Under the pieces are notes generated by a model, which was not told the origin of the DNA, ran no database searches, and was given only the letters and a program-made list of their open reading frames with translations. Made by a program: the position numbers and the translations under genes. DNA of 7,069 bases from Bifidobacteriaceae bacterium (GTDB taxonomy: Bacteria; Actinomycetota; Actinomycetes; Actinomycetales; WQXJ01): NCBI GenBank assembly GCA_031276585.1, contig JAISMT010000163.1, forward strand, positions 1 through 7,069. Reading direction: 5' to 3'. Positions 5,947 to 7,069 of the stretch are shown piece by piece; position 1 is the first letter of the stretch, and each line of letters opens with the position of its first letter.

Positions 5947-6864
5947 TTACACGGGAGAAAGGCGGCCTACTATGGCCCGGCACAGTTGGTCGATGCCGCC
6001 GGGCGCCAGCTCTGGAAACAAGGAAGGTTCGGTCAGTTCCAGTTCCAGCAGAACCGGCTCCAGGTCTGCCCCTTGGAGCACATCAGCCCGGGCGTATAAG
6101 AAGGGCCGCAGTGGGTTACCTAAGATTTCCATAGCGGCGGCTACCGCATGGTCTCCTATTGCGCGTTCCGCCGCCGTCGGGGTGTAACCGCCTTCCAAAC
6201 GTTCTGCGTGATACATGCGGTCTTCGCCGTCTTCTGGTCCCGTGAGCATTGCATCTTTACGCACCGCGTAACGGAAGGTGCCATCCAGGTAGACCATGGA
6301 AACTTCGCCTTTAGTGTCTACCGAGGGTAAGTAACGTTGCAGCATTACGGTTTTGCCTTGCTCCAGCATGCGCAGAGCGTAGGCAATAGCCCGGCCTCGC
6401 AGTTGTGAATCGTTGGCGGTGTACCGGCCGGCCCCAATCGACCCTGCCGCCACTGCCGGTTTCAGCACAAAGTCTCCTAAGGCGGGCATCCGGGTGTGCA
6501 GCCCTCGGGCCTTCAAACCAGCGTCCGGTTCCAACCAGGTGGTGGGTACTACTTGGACCCCCTGCAGTTCTAAGTCCCGTAAATAATGTTTATCGGTATT
6601 CCATTCGAGTACTGGTGCCGGGTTAGCTAAACGTGGCACCGAACGGGCCCAAGCCAAGAACTCATCACGCCTTGAGGCATAATCCCAGGTAGATCGCACT
6701 ACACAGAGGTCATAGGCGTCCCAATCCACCGTTGGGTCATCCCAGACTGCAGCATCTACTTCCACTCCCAGCGAGTTAAACCGGGGAACCAGGACGGCAT
6801 CGTAGGCGTCCAACTGGGGGAATTCGCTACAGGTGACCAGGGCAATCTTGGCCGGCTTTGGCAT
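5947..6864 (-). CDS. ATP-grasp ligase, RimK/DcsG-like, substrate unknown
   Basis: This is a 305-aa cytosolic ATP-grasp enzyme, expected to activate a carboxylate as acyl-phosphate and join it to an amine or similar nucleophile. The N-terminal part (1-85) has IALVTCSEFPQLD, VWDDPTVDWDAYDLCVVRSTWDY (split at 40-62) and RRDEFLAWA. NPAPVLEWNTDKHYL (81-95) begins the ATP-grasp core. Further core elements are FVLKPAVAAGSIGAGR (132-147, K135), MLQRYLPSV (174-182), the acidic strand GEVSMVYLDG (186-195), YARADVL (257-263) and the metal-binding end LLELELTEPSLFPE (272-285). The same arrangement occurs in DcsG, the O-ureido-D-serine cyclo-ligase of cycloserine synthesis, and in many uncharacterised actinobacterial proteins. 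No cycloserine genes are nearby, so that function is not implied. The ATG at 6864 has GAGG six bases upstream. The gene appears monocistronic. Confidence 0.88.
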   Translation of the reverse strand: MPKPAKIALVTCSEFPQLDAYDAVLVPRFNSLGVEVDAAVWDDPTVDWDAYDLCVVRSTWDYASRRDEFLAWARSVPRLANPAPVLEWNTDKHYLRDLELQGVQVVPTTWLEPDAGLKARGLHTRMPALGDFVLKPAVAAGSIGAGRYTANDSQLRGRAIAYALRMLEQGKTVMLQRYLPSVDTKGEVSMVYLDGTFRYAVRKDAMLTGPEDGEDRMYHAERLEGGYTPTAAERAIGDHAVAAAMEILGNPLRPFLYARADVLQGADLEPVLLELELTEPSLFPELAPGGIDQLCRAIVGRLSPV

Positions 6865-6895
6865 TAGCTTCCTCAGATCATGGTTGTCAGGTTCC

Positions 6896-6919
6896 GCCTT
6901 TCAGTAAAAAGGCTTTACT
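6896..6919. repeat. Two overlapping inverted repeats in the ATP-grasp leader
   Basis: GCCTTT (6896-6901) pairs with AAAGGC (6908-6913), and AGTAAA (6903-6908) pairs with TTTACT (6914-6919). The two stems overlap, so only one can form at a time. They lie 32 bases upstream of the ATP-grasp start. On the plus strand the first stem is followed by TTTACTT, a poor U-tract. It might be a weak terminator, a leader structure, or chance, since the stems are only 6 bp. Confidence 0.3.
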
Positions 6920-6945
6920 TCCAGCATACGCAGGTCCTCTTCCCA

Positions 6946-6974
6946 TTGACACTTAACCCCAGGCAGCTTAGGGT
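6946..6974 (+). promoter_or_regulatory. Predicted sigma70-type promoter facing right
   Basis: The -35 box at 6946-6951 is a perfect TTGACA. After a 17-base spacer comes TAGGGT (6969-6974), which keeps the T, A and final T of the -10 consensus as many actinobacterial promoters do. Transcription would begin near 6981 and run out of the window, away from the ATP-grasp gene. It would serve the possible gene starting at 7045. No equally good promoter is seen for the ATP-grasp gene on the other strand. Confidence 0.5.
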
Positions 6975-7044
6975 CGAAATTGGGACCCACCCTTGGCCCC
7001 CATCACAGGCCGGAAGTCCAACCGTCGCCTCCCCTAGGAACGTG

Positions 7045-7069
7045 GTGAGCAGTCACGTTTCGCGCCTAC
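7045..7069 (+). CDS. Possible start of a gene running off the right end (partial)
   Basis: A GTG at 7045 opens a frame reading M-S-S-H-V-S-R-L to the window edge. AGGA at 7036-7039 lies five bases upstream, and the promoter at 6946-6974 would give a leader of about 64 bases. An alternative GTG at 7042 is in the same frame but too close to the AGGA. Only eight codons are visible, so the product cannot be named and the call rests on the promoter and ribosome site alone. Confidence 0.25.

Overview
The window looks like chromosomal DNA from an actinomycete-type bacterium (Actinomycetota). This is inferred from the protein families. The MBL-fold hydrolase ends in the actinobacterial pattern HPGHGxPTTLGAERPHLxxWxxRGW. 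The DesK/NarL-type kinase-regulator pair follows a BcrA-like ABC transporter, and the ATP-grasp protein belongs to a set common in high-GC Gram-positives. Base composition is only moderately GC-rich by eye, with A/T freely used at third positions. This argues against a very GC-rich genus, but I cannot name the genus from the sequence. No transposase, phage gene, CRISPR array, rRNA or tRNA was recognised.

Layout. Positions 92-985 (+) encode MutM, the 8-oxoguanine/formamidopyrimidine DNA glycosylase. It is complete and carries an extra low-complexity loop. The gene converges tail-to-tail, four bases apart, with a long minus-strand gene cluster. In transcription order (right to left) that cluster reads: a small hydrophilic, probably disordered protein (5827-5429); an ABC transporter ATPase (5432-4503); its ABC-2 membrane subunit (4506-3685); a membrane histidine kinase (3646-2378); a NarL/FixJ response regulator (2381-1668); and a glyoxalase-II-like metallo-hydrolase (1652-990). 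Three of the five junctions are 4-base stop/start overlaps (ATGA, ATGA, GTGA). The other two gaps are 38 and 15 bases. The six genes therefore look like one translationally coupled operon.

Right of the cluster, 6864-5947 (-) encodes a stand-alone ATP-grasp ligase related to RimK and to the D-cycloserine enzyme DcsG. A weak terminator-like hairpin separates it from the cluster. The last 205 bases hold its leader, with two overlapping inverted repeats. They also hold a good sigma70-type promoter facing right (6946-6974) and a possible start of a gene that runs off the window (7045 onward).

How it may work together (inference): the kinase and regulator probably sense a compound or envelope stress and control the ABC exporter encoded with them, as in bacitracin/antibiotic-resistance type modules. 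The two unexplained parts of the cluster are the disordered protein at its head and the hydrolase at its tail. The most interesting signals are that head gene, whose stop codon is fused to the ATPase start, and a perfect 7-bp GC-rich inverted repeat directly against its ATG.
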